Positions 16,258 through 23,526 of a stretch of DNA of 29,496 nt are shown one piece after another. The stretch comes from an uncultured Alistipes sp. (lineage in GTDB: Bacteria > Bacteroidota > Bacteroidia > Bacteroidales > Rikenellaceae). Made by a program: the position numbers and the translations under genes. A model generated the notes under the pieces. That model did not search any database, had not been told where the DNA came from, and was given only the letters and a program-made list of their open reading frames with translations. Numbering within the stretch: the stretch's first letter is position 1; each line of letters begins with the position of its first letter. The stretch spans positions 1 through 29,496 of the forward strand of contig CAJGDC010000021.1 in assembly GCA_904502005.1 (NCBI GenBank), read 5' to 3'.

Positions 16258-17274
16258 ATGTTTTACAATTTGGGCGAGGGGTACTACAGCAGGGAGTTAA
16301 AGGAGCGACAGTTTAGTGAAGCGCAATCTCTGATTAAGCGTGGGCGTTATGCTGACGCTATAGCTCTGCTACGTCGTGCGGTGGTAGATTGTTACACAAG
16401 TGCCGAGTACTATCTTGCTTATTGTCACAGCCACGGCTACGGTGTTGAGAGAAATCTTGAGGCGGCATTAAGGTGGTATGGTATCAGTTGTGGCCGCTAT
16501 AGTGACTGGGCGAAAAAGGATTATGAGGCTGTAGTGGCTCAGTTAGGGGAGCGTAGAAGACAATTGCCTGAGCATGAGGTATTTGCCGATAGTGAGTTTG
16601 GAGAGATTCGCGTGCATTTGTCCACGAGAACAGACTATGCGCAGGTGAGTTTTGCTGCGGGGCATACTTATGTAAATCAGCATGTTAGCGAACCATATGA
16701 TATGGCGGTTGCGCACATTTGTCGAGCGCTTGTCAATGCCGATTGGCGCAGGCAGGGGTATGACTATGGACGCATTGATGAAAATTTTGAGATTAATTTT
16801 CCGCTATTTAAGTTGAGAATAGAGCGCGGGCAGAGAGAAGGGTATAGTTATAAGAAAAATGGCGAGATCTATACGATTATTGCTCCATACGATGTTAATT
16901 TTGACAACCCTTGCGTGCGGGAGTATATTATTAAATATGGTGTGGGTCTGCTAAAGCGTGCTGCCGAGGAGTATTTGCCGCAGCGTGTGGCGGTACTCTC
17001 TGCGCAGACGGGGTTATACTATTCAAGGTGCAGGGTGGTGGCTAAGTCATGGGGCTATTACCATTATAAGTCGGGTGTTGTAAGTCTCTCCTACTTTTTG
17101 ATGAAGTGTACGGCGGAGTTCGTGGATGCGGTGATTATCCACGAGCTTGTCCACTCGCTCTGTAAACGGCATGACAAACACTTCTACGACACTCTGCTCC
17201 AGTATGGCGGAGAGAGAGTCGTAGAGGTTGATAAAAACTCTATAGGGGCAAACAATAGGGTTGAGTTGCTCTAA
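16258..17274 (+). CDS. Sel1-repeat/YgjP-type (DUF45) zinc metallopeptidase
   Basis: 338 residues from the ATG at 16258. A TTG start at 16219 would add a hydrophobic stretch but lies in the terminator. Residues about 15-80 carry Sel1/TPR-like helices (RYADAIALLRRAVVDCY, AEYYLAYCHSHGYGVERNLEAALRWY). A middle region without a recognised family follows. The C-terminal domain, about 220-320, matches YgjP/DUF45 peptidases: the SRCRVVAKSWGYYHYKSGVVSLSYFL block, then the zinc site His295-Glu296-x2-His299 and His305 (HExxH-x5-H). Substrates of this family are unknown. Predicted cytoplasmic. Its stop overlaps the convergent threonine aldolase stop by three bases, so no terminator separates them. Confidence 0.8.
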   Translation: MFYNLGEGYYSRELKERQFSEAQSLIKRGRYADAIALLRRAVVDCYTSAEYYLAYCHSHGYGVERNLEAALRWYGISCGRYSDWAKKDYEAVVAQLGERRRQLPEHEVFADSEFGEIRVHLSTRTDYAQVSFAAGHTYVNQHVSEPYDMAVAHICRALVNADWRRQGYDYGRIDENFEINFPLFKLRIERGQREGYSYKKNGEIYTIIAPYDVNFDNPCVREYIIKYGVGLLKRAAEEYLPQRVAVLSAQTGLYYSRCRVVAKSWGYYHYKSGVVSLSYFLMKCTAEFVDAVIIHELVHSLCKRHDKHFYDTLLQYGGERVVEVDKNSIGANNRVELL

Positions 17275-18299
17275 AGTAGCGCAATGAGTGCATCAATATC
17301 GCTCTGAGTTGTCGCCCATCCGGTGACGAAACGAACGGTGGTCTGCTCAGCTCCTCTGACACCCCAATTTTCAAAGCTGATGTGATTGCTTCGCAGGTGG
17401 TCTATAAGGCTATTGGGCAGCAGGAAGAACTGCTGATTTGTAGTTGAGTCCACAATGGAAGTATATCCACGCGAGGTAAATGCCTCCTTGATTTTAAGTG
17501 CTTGAGCTACAGCCTTCTTACCAATTTCAAAGTATAGGTTACCCTTAAATAGCGCCTCAAATTGAACACCCAGAAGTCGTCCCTTTGCCATCAGTGCACC
17601 ATGCTGCTTAATAAGTGGTGTAAAGTGGTTAAGTAGCTTGGGATTTGTTACCACCACAGCCTCGCCAAATAGAGCGCCTACCTTTGTACCTCCGATGTAG
17701 AAAACATCAGCAAGACGTGCAATATCCTGGAGTGTGACATCGCCACCCTCAGCAGCCAAACCGTATGCGAGGCGAGCACCATCTATATACAGAGGTATAT
17801 CGGCATTATGGCACACTTCGCTCAGTTGTTCTAGCTCTTTAAGCGTATATACAGTACCATACTCTGTTGGAAATGAGATGTACAGCATCCCTGGCGCTAC
17901 CATATGCTCGAAAGTCTCGTCGCGGTAGAATTCATCAATAAATAGCTTTACATCTTCAGCCTTCACCTTGCCTTGATGGTGGGGTAGAGTTAGCACTTTA
18001 TGTCCACAAGCCTCAATAGCTCCTGACTCGTGAACAGCAATATGTCCACTCTCTGCCGCCAGAACACCCTCATGGCGGGCAAGAATGCCATCAATGACCG
18101 TTGCATTTGTCTGTGTACCTCCAACAAGCAGGAAAACACGTGCATCCTCTGTGCCGCACGCTTGACGAATTAGATTTTTGGCGCTCTCTGTATAGCTATC
18201 ACATCCATATCCAACAGTGTGAAGGTTGTTTGTAGCGCACAGAGCATCAAGAACTTCCGGATGTGCACCTGCGGTGTAGTCAGAGTCAAAGTATATCAT
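17271..18299 (-). CDS. ltaE: Low-specificity L-threonine aldolase
   Basis: 342 residues, the normal length for the family. A PLP enzyme of fold type I that cleaves L-threonine or L-allo-threonine to glycine and acetaldehyde. Visible signatures are DYTAGAHPEV at the N-terminus, HTVGYGCDSYT, the PLP-pocket Asp173 (YIDGARLAYG) and the Schiff-base lysine Lys206 in YIGGTKVGAL. It follows hydF by 11 bases and is probably co-transcribed with the hydrogenase genes. A functional link is not obvious; HydG and related radical-SAM chemistry uses tyrosine, and glycine metabolism might touch the maturation pathway, but this is speculation. Start MIYFDSDYT is unambiguous. Confidence 0.93.
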   Translation of the reverse strand: MIYFDSDYTAGAHPEVLDALCATNNLHTVGYGCDSYTESAKNLIRQACGTEDARVFLLVGGTQTNATVIDGILARHEGVLAAESGHIAVHESGAIEACGHKVLTLPHHQGKVKAEDVKLFIDEFYRDETFEHMVAPGMLYISFPTEYGTVYTLKELEQLSEVCHNADIPLYIDGARLAYGLAAEGGDVTLQDIARLADVFYIGGTKVGALFGEAVVVTNPKLLNHFTPLIKQHGALMAKGRLLGVQFEALFKGNLYFEIGKKAVAQALKIKEAFTSRGYTSIVDSTTNQQFFLLPNSLIDHLRSNHISFENWGVRGAEQTTVRFVTGWATTQSDIDALIALL

Positions 18300-18310
18300 A
18301 ATTTTAGGTT

Positions 18311-19432
18311 TTAGTTATCGGTCTCTATGCCTTGCAGCGCCGCAATAGCTACGCCGTAGTTGGTCATTGGAATTGCTTGTCTCTTAGCCTGCGCAATGCG
18401 CGAGAGAACATACCTACGTGTAAACATGCAGGCTCCACAGTGGATAATCAGGTCGTATGAACTAAGGTCTGCAGGAAAATCTGTACCCGAAACCGTGTCG
18501 ATTGTAATATCCTCGCCCAGACGTTTACGAAGTAGTCGAGGTAGTTTTACGCGCCCAATATCCTCATTTTGCGGAGTATGGCTACACGCCTCGGCAATAA
18601 GTATCTTTGCTGTTGCTGGCAGAGAAAGAAGATGCCTTGCACCAGCTCTAAATAGCTCAATATCACCCTTGTAGTCGGCAAATAGAATTGAGAACGATGT
18701 AAATCGTACACCCTGCGGAACAAGTGGTTTTACAACAGCAAAGGCTGATGAGTCAGTAATAATAACCTGCGGAGGGGTTGCAAGGGTGCTAAGTGTCGCC
18801 TCTACTCTATCAGGCTGACAGCAAACGGCTGTGCATCCTCGGTCAAGCAGCTCACGGATAACCTCCACCTGAGGCTTTATAAGACGCCCCTTTGGTGCAG
18901 AGCTATCTTGTGGCATGACAAGCAGAACAGTGTCGCCAGAGTTGCAAATGTTCTCTGTAATCAGTCGGCTTTGATTCTCAACACAACTGGCTATTGCAGC
19001 TATTAACTGCTCAATGCCCAAGCCCGTAGCTGAGCTGACGGCAATAGAATTTTCGTAAACCTCTGTGGCAATATCCGCCTTTGATGTAACCGCAATAATT
19101 GGAATCTCAAGTGAGCGAATTTGGGTCAGAAAACTATCCTCTACGGGTAGTAATACTACCGCTATGTCTGTCTGCATCAGCGCTTTACGACTCTGCTCTG
19201 TGCGAAGAGCTCCAAGGGTTGTATTGTCGTCAAGACCCGGGGTGTCTATTAGTACTGCGGCGCCTACGTTTGGTAGCTCTACAGCGCGCTTGATAAGGTC
19301 CGTTGTTGTACCTGCAACCTCTGAAACAAGAGCTGTCTGCTCGCCTGTAATAGCGTTAATGAGCGACGACTTGCCACTGTTGCAGTTGCCAAAAAAGGCA
19401 ATATGTACTCTCTCAGAATTTGGGGTTTTCAT
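18311..19432 (-). CDS. hydF: [FeFe]-hydrogenase maturation GTPase HydF
   Basis: 373 residues. HydF is the scaffold on which the 2Fe subcluster is assembled before transfer to the hydrogenase. The N-terminal GTPase domain has the P-loop GNCNSGKS (15-22), switch Thr42-44 and DTPG (63-66). A dimerisation domain follows. The C-terminal cluster domain has the iron-sulfur ligands Cys283-x-His285 and His331-Cys332-x2-Cys335, spaced 45 residues apart, fitting the family pattern CxH-x(about 46-53)-HCxxC. The G4 motif reads TSKAD instead of NKxD. It starts three bases after the hydG stop. Confidence 0.95.
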   Translation of the reverse strand: MKTPNSERVHIAFFGNCNSGKSSLINAITGEQTALVSEVAGTTTDLIKRAVELPNVGAAVLIDTPGLDDNTTLGALRTEQSRKALMQTDIAVVLLPVEDSFLTQIRSLEIPIIAVTSKADIATEVYENSIAVSSATGLGIEQLIAAIASCVENQSRLITENICNSGDTVLLVMPQDSSAPKGRLIKPQVEVIRELLDRGCTAVCCQPDRVEATLSTLATPPQVIITDSSAFAVVKPLVPQGVRFTSFSILFADYKGDIELFRAGARHLLSLPATAKILIAEACSHTPQNEDIGRVKLPRLLRKRLGEDITIDTVSGTDFPADLSSYDLIIHCGACMFTRRYVLSRIAQAKRQAIPMTNYGVAIAALQGIETDN

Positions 19433-19435
19433 AGT

Positions 19436-20857
19436 CTAAAAGCGAAAATCTCGCTCTCCGTTAATTATTCGCTCTATTCTATTTTGAGTAATCTCTCGCA
19501 CTCGCTCTGATGGGATTTTTGCAACCTCTTGAGCAATAATACTCTTTGCAGCCTGCTTTGTACTCTCAGAGGCGTAGTCACAGAGGTACTCGCTAAGTGT
19601 CATCAGTGCATTTGGTGCACAACAGTTACCAATTGTTCCAGCCTTAGCAAGGCTCATAAAGCGGTCTCCTGTTCTGCCCTCGCGGTAGCAGGCTGTGCAG
19701 AAACTCGGTACATATCCCAGCTCTAACAGCCAGCCGACAATTTGGTCCAGAGTTCTATGGTCAGAGATATCAAACTGCTCAGAGCCCTCACTCTCAGCGC
19801 TCTCGGCATAACCACCTACGGTGGTCTTTGAGCCTCCGCTAATCTGAGATACGCCAATATCAAGCACCTCTCTTCGGCAGTCGGCACTCTCGCGAGTTGA
19901 TATAATCATGCCGGTGTATGGTACCGCAATGCGAAGGATTGCCACGATGCGCTTGAAGACCTCGTCTGTAACTGCATTTGGGAACTTGCTCAGGTCTATA
20001 TCATCCGCAGGGCGAATGCGTGGAACGCTAATAGTGTGCGGACCAACGCCAAAGGTTGCCTCAAGGTGCTCGGCGTGCATAAGCAGTCCTACAAGGTCAT
20101 AGCGGTAGTCGGTAAGTCCAAAGAGTGCGCCAATACCTACATCGTCAATTCCGCCCCCCATGGCTCTATCCATAGCCTCAGTGTGGTATGCCCAGTCGCT
20201 CTTAGGTCCTGTTGGATGTAGGAGATTGTATACCTCGCGGTTATAGGTTTCCTCAAAGAGAATGTATGTGCCAATGCCTGCATCATGCAGACGGCGGTAG
20301 TTTTCTACTGTAGTAGCGGCTATATTGACATTGACGCGACGAATAGCTCCATTGCGGTGACGAATAGAGTATATCGTATCTATTGACTCAAGTACATACT
20401 CAATAGGCGAGAGTGTCGGATGCTCACCGGTCTCAAGGGCAAGACGTTTATGTCCCATATCCTGCAGAGCTATAACCTCGGCTGCAATCTGCTCCTGAGT
20501 GAGCTTTCGGCGAGGAATGGTTCGATTTGTGGCGTGGTAAGGACAGTATGTGCAACCATTGATGCAGTGGTTCGAGAGGTATAGCGGTGCAAACATCACT
20601 ATGCGGTTGCCATATATGCGCTCTTTGATTGCACGAGCTATAGTAAATATACGTTCTACGACCTCTCTATCCTCACACTCCATCAGCACAGCCGCCTCAG
20701 TATGGGTCACCCCACGCCCCTCGGCTGCTTTTGTGAGTATGTCGTCAATCAGAGCCTTATCGCCTCGGTGAGCCTTCGCATACTCAAGCACTTCGACTAT
20801 ACGGGCGTGAGAGATAAATTGCTCTGCTGTTGTTGAATGTGGATTATATTGTGTCAT
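19436..20857 (-). CDS. hydG: [FeFe]-hydrogenase maturase HydG (tyrosine lyase)
   Basis: 473 residues, the family length. A radical-SAM enzyme that splits L-tyrosine to p-cresol, CO and cyanide, supplying the diatomic ligands of the H-cluster. The radical-SAM [4Fe-4S] site is Cys98-x3-Cys102-x2-Cys105 (CINGCTYC). The second, C-terminal cluster has Cys387, Cys390 and Cys413 (CTACYREG ... GNCC, CxxC-x22-C), which distinguishes HydG from ThiH. The start overlaps the hydE stop by 14 bases; the hydF start follows the stop by three bases. No residues appear to be missing. Confidence 0.96.
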   Translation of the reverse strand: MTQYNPHSTTAEQFISHARIVEVLEYAKAHRGDKALIDDILTKAAEGRGVTHTEAAVLMECEDREVVERIFTIARAIKERIYGNRIVMFAPLYLSNHCINGCTYCPYHATNRTIPRRKLTQEQIAAEVIALQDMGHKRLALETGEHPTLSPIEYVLESIDTIYSIRHRNGAIRRVNVNIAATTVENYRRLHDAGIGTYILFEETYNREVYNLLHPTGPKSDWAYHTEAMDRAMGGGIDDVGIGALFGLTDYRYDLVGLLMHAEHLEATFGVGPHTISVPRIRPADDIDLSKFPNAVTDEVFKRIVAILRIAVPYTGMIISTRESADCRREVLDIGVSQISGGSKTTVGGYAESAESEGSEQFDISDHRTLDQIVGWLLELGYVPSFCTACYREGRTGDRFMSLAKAGTIGNCCAPNALMTLSEYLCDYASESTKQAAKSIIAQEVAKIPSERVREITQNRIERIINGERDFRF

Positions 20858-21866
20858 TGTAATCTCCTTTTGCGTAGTTAATTCTATATCCTATTGCGCT
20901 AATCTCCGTTTCAAGAGCTTTAATACCCTCAATGGCCTCTGTTCCACTCGCGGCTTTGCCTGCATAAATTTCATACTTACCGCGAACAGATGTGGGAGAT
21001 AGATTGGGCATTATTACATTTGCACCAGAGCCGAGTGCCAATTTATGCCCATCTGCCGAGAGCGTTGCAAGTGCCGTTGTGGCAGGTATCAGCGCGTGTG
21101 GCAATAATAGGCGAGTGATGGCAACTGCGTTGAGTGTTGTGTCAATATCTCCTGCCGGAAAATTGCCAAATGGTGTTGCCGGATGGGGAATAAATGGACC
21201 TATACCAACCATCTGTGGACGTAAAGTGGCGATAAGTTGTAAATCGTCTACAATATCATCAACTTGCTGTCCTGGTACCCCTATCATCATTCCCATCCCC
21301 GTCTGATAGCCAATCTTCATAAGGCTTTTAATAGACTCAATGCGATTGTTGTACGACATCTCCGCGGGATGTATAGCCTCATATAGTGAACGGTTTGCCG
21401 CCTCGTGACGTAACAGGTAACGACTTGCCCCTGCATCATATAGAGCTTTGTACGAATCTACACTTCGCTCGCCAAGAGACAGGGTAATCGCTGCATCAGG
21501 GTATAGAACAGTAATTTTCTCAATCAGTGGGACTAACCTCTCGTCGCTCCAGTAGCTATCCTCGCCACCTTGAAGAACAAATGTTCGTAGACCTGCTTTG
21601 TAACCGGTTGAGCAACACTCTAAAATTTGTGATTCGGAGAGTCTGTATCGCTTAGCAGAGTGGTTGTCGCGTCTAAGTCCGCAGTAGAGACAGTTGTTAC
21701 GGCAGTAGCTACTAATCTCAATTAACCCACGAAGGTAAATGGCACGCCCGAACAACTCCTCGGAGGTTCGGGCGGCGCAATCTCTTAAATATTGAGCCTC
21801 CTCGCCCCGACTGCATAGTAGCGACCTAAGTATGTCGCGGTTGGTTGGGGAGAGTTTAGGCTTCAT
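20844..21866 (-). CDS. hydE: [FeFe]-hydrogenase maturase HydE
   Basis: 340 residues. A radical-SAM enzyme acting on the iron-cysteine precursor produced by HydG to build the dithiolate-bridged 2Fe unit. The SAM cluster motif is Cys55-x3-Cys59-x2-Cys62 (CRNNCLYC). It is followed by the BATS-like barrel with FVLQGGEDSYW, GLGERSVDSY-type region and GMMIGVPGQQVDDI, and a C-terminal NLSPTSVRGKYEIYAGK. Start and stop overlap the neighbouring hydrogenase genes (TAATG with hydA, 14 bases with hydG), so the four genes are translationally coupled. Confidence 0.95.
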   Translation of the reverse strand: MKPKLSPTNRDILRSLLCSRGEEAQYLRDCAARTSEELFGRAIYLRGLIEISSYCRNNCLYCGLRRDNHSAKRYRLSESQILECCSTGYKAGLRTFVLQGGEDSYWSDERLVPLIEKITVLYPDAAITLSLGERSVDSYKALYDAGASRYLLRHEAANRSLYEAIHPAEMSYNNRIESIKSLMKIGYQTGMGMMIGVPGQQVDDIVDDLQLIATLRPQMVGIGPFIPHPATPFGNFPAGDIDTTLNAVAITRLLLPHALIPATTALATLSADGHKLALGSGANVIMPNLSPTSVRGKYEIYAGKAASGTEAIEGIKALETEISAIGYRINYAKGDYNDTI

Positions 21867-23305
21867 TATCGTTTAGAAAGCTCTGTGGCGAAAATCTTTT
21901 TACCACTGTCGTACGCTGTGTGAGTACTAGGACCAGAGATACATCCTCCCTCGCACGCCATAACCTCGATAAACTGAGCTGGAGCCTTGCTGGTCTTAGC
22001 ATATGCCTTCAGCAGCGCAACATTCTTCTTTGTAAGGTTGGCAATCTGGAGGGTTGTGTAGTTGAAGCCCTCACCAACGTGCTCCTTCACAGCCGCAGTT
22101 ACACCTCCACCCTGTGCAAAGCCGTGCGCTGCACGAATAGCGCTCTGCTCTACGGTGAAGTTCTGCTGAAGGGCAATGTCTATCTTCATACCGAGGAAGA
22201 TAGAGTGCAACTCCTCAAAGGTAAGCACATAGTCAACCATGTCGTCACGGCGAGCCTCCTTACGCTTTGCGATACATGGACCTACAAAGACAATCTTTGC
22301 ATCTGGATACTTCTCGCGGGCAATCTGTGCAGTGTAGTACATCGGTGAGCGGGTGTCAGAGATATACTTCTTGAGGTATGGAACATGCTTCTCTGCCATC
22401 TCGATGTAAGATGGACAGCAAGATGTGGTCATAAATGGCTGACCCTCCTCAATCTTCTCGGCAAGCTCCTTAGCCTCGCGCTCGGTGGTAATCATCGCAC
22501 CCTGCGCAACCTCAATAATATCACTAAAGCCTATAGACTTGATAGCACCATAAACCTGCTCGGTCGGAGCATCATACTGTGCCAAAAATGCAGGTGCAAC
22601 CATAGCCACAACTTTCTCACCACGACGTATAGACTGGAGTATATCAAATACTTGCGAAATCTCAAAGATAGCACCAAAAGGACAGCTATTCAAGCACTTA
22701 CCACAGTAGATGCACTTGCTCTCGTCAATGTGCTCAACACCATTCTCGTCTTTGGTAATCGCGCCCACAGGACAAGCCTCCTCGCATGGTACTGGAATGT
22801 GCACAATGGCGTGATATGGACAGTTGTCGTAACACTTTCCGCAGCTGATACACATAGACTTGTGAATGCGTCCCTGGCTGGTCTCCGGGTCAAACTCAAT
22901 AGCACCCTTTGGACACGACGCCGCACATGAACGAGCTACACAACCACGACAGAGGTTAGTAATATGATAGTTTGTCTTTACACATGAAGAACAAGCCTCG
23001 TCTACAACACACATAATATTATCCTTGAGACTCTTGCGCTCAAGTGCTACGGCTGCATATGCTGAGAGTGGAGTTAGCTCGTCAGTCTCGTCGCTCATAT
23101 CAAGACCAAGCAACGGTAGGGTCTTGTACTTGTTTACCGCGCGCTCCTTGTAGATACAACAACGACCTACTGGCGCCGCTTTGCGTGGACTGAGCTCCAA
23201 CGGCAGACGGTCAATCTTCTCAACCAACTCGCCCGCATTCCACATCTCAATTAACCTGGTCAGAAGTCTCTGACGCACAATCATCACATTGTTCCTAATA
23301 GCCAT
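21866..23305 (-). CDS. hydA: [FeFe]-hydrogenase catalytic subunit, probably group B
   Basis: 479 residues. The N-terminal half carries many iron-sulfur cysteines: Cys99/105/108, Cys119-x2-Cys122 with Cys127 and Cys131, two ferredoxin-like sets (152/155/158/162 and 198/201/204/208) and Cys174/178. The H-cluster domain follows: L1 TTSCCPSY with Cys296 (proton relay) and Cys297, L2 GPCIAKRKE with Cys344, L3 EVMACEGGCISG with Cys451 and Cys455. Group A enzymes usually read TSCCPxW and MPC; the Tyr after CCPS and GPC fit group B better. It reversibly reduces protons to H2, probably disposing of fermentation electrons from ferredoxin. First gene of the operon; the start MAIRNN lies about 21 nt after the predicted transcription start. 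Confidence 0.93.
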   Translation of the reverse strand: MAIRNNVMIVRQRLLTRLIEMWNAGELVEKIDRLPLELSPRKAAPVGRCCIYKERAVNKYKTLPLLGLDMSDETDELTPLSAYAAVALERKSLKDNIMCVVDEACSSCVKTNYHITNLCRGCVARSCAASCPKGAIEFDPETSQGRIHKSMCISCGKCYDNCPYHAIVHIPVPCEEACPVGAITKDENGVEHIDESKCIYCGKCLNSCPFGAIFEISQVFDILQSIRRGEKVVAMVAPAFLAQYDAPTEQVYGAIKSIGFSDIIEVAQGAMITTEREAKELAEKIEEGQPFMTTSCCPSYIEMAEKHVPYLKKYISDTRSPMYYTAQIAREKYPDAKIVFVGPCIAKRKEARRDDMVDYVLTFEELHSIFLGMKIDIALQQNFTVEQSAIRAAHGFAQGGGVTAAVKEHVGEGFNYTTLQIANLTKKNVALLKAYAKTSKAPAQFIEVMACEGGCISGPSTHTAYDSGKKIFATELSKR

Positions 23306-23329
23306 AATATCACATCTTCATTTACGGGG

Positions 23330-23360
23330 CAAATATAATGATTTTTCGCTATATATACAA
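23330..23360 (-). promoter_or_regulatory. Promoter of the hydrogenase operon
   Basis: On the minus strand TTG (23360-23358), a 20-nt spacer and TATATTTG (23337-23330), a full match to TAnnTTTG. Predicted transcription start near 23326, 21 nt before the hydA ATG. Confidence 0.72.
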
Positions 23361-23372
23361 CAATATATATAG
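23349..23372. promoter_or_regulatory. Candidate operator around the hydA -33 element
   Basis: A perfect 9-bp inverted repeat, CTATATATA (23349-23357) and TATATATAG (23364-23372), with a 6-nt spacer. The spacer contains the -33 TTG of the hydA promoter, so a dimeric regulator bound here would block or replace sigma contact. The arms are AT-alternating, so chance cannot be excluded. Confidence 0.45.
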
Positions 23373-23472
23373 GTATGATGCATAATCTAAAATAAAAACA
23401 AACTGCACCTATGTGAGGTTAGCCTGCTTTTTTAGACGATTATACAGAGAACAGCTCGTTACATACCCAAAT

Positions 23473-23510
23473 ATAATAAGAGGCTGTTCGAAAGAACAGC
23501 CTCTTATTAT
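23473..23510 (-). terminator. Strong hairpin terminator after the second fimbrillin-like gene
   Basis: A perfect 17-bp stem with a 4-nt loop (GAAA on the plus strand, TTTC on the minus), containing GAGGCTGTTC and its complement. It starts 17 bases after the stop of the gene at 23527. The minus-strand tail is TTATTATATTTGGG. It also lies upstream of the hydA promoter and insulates it. Confidence 0.75.
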
Positions 23511-23526
23511 TTGAAATAATCAATGA

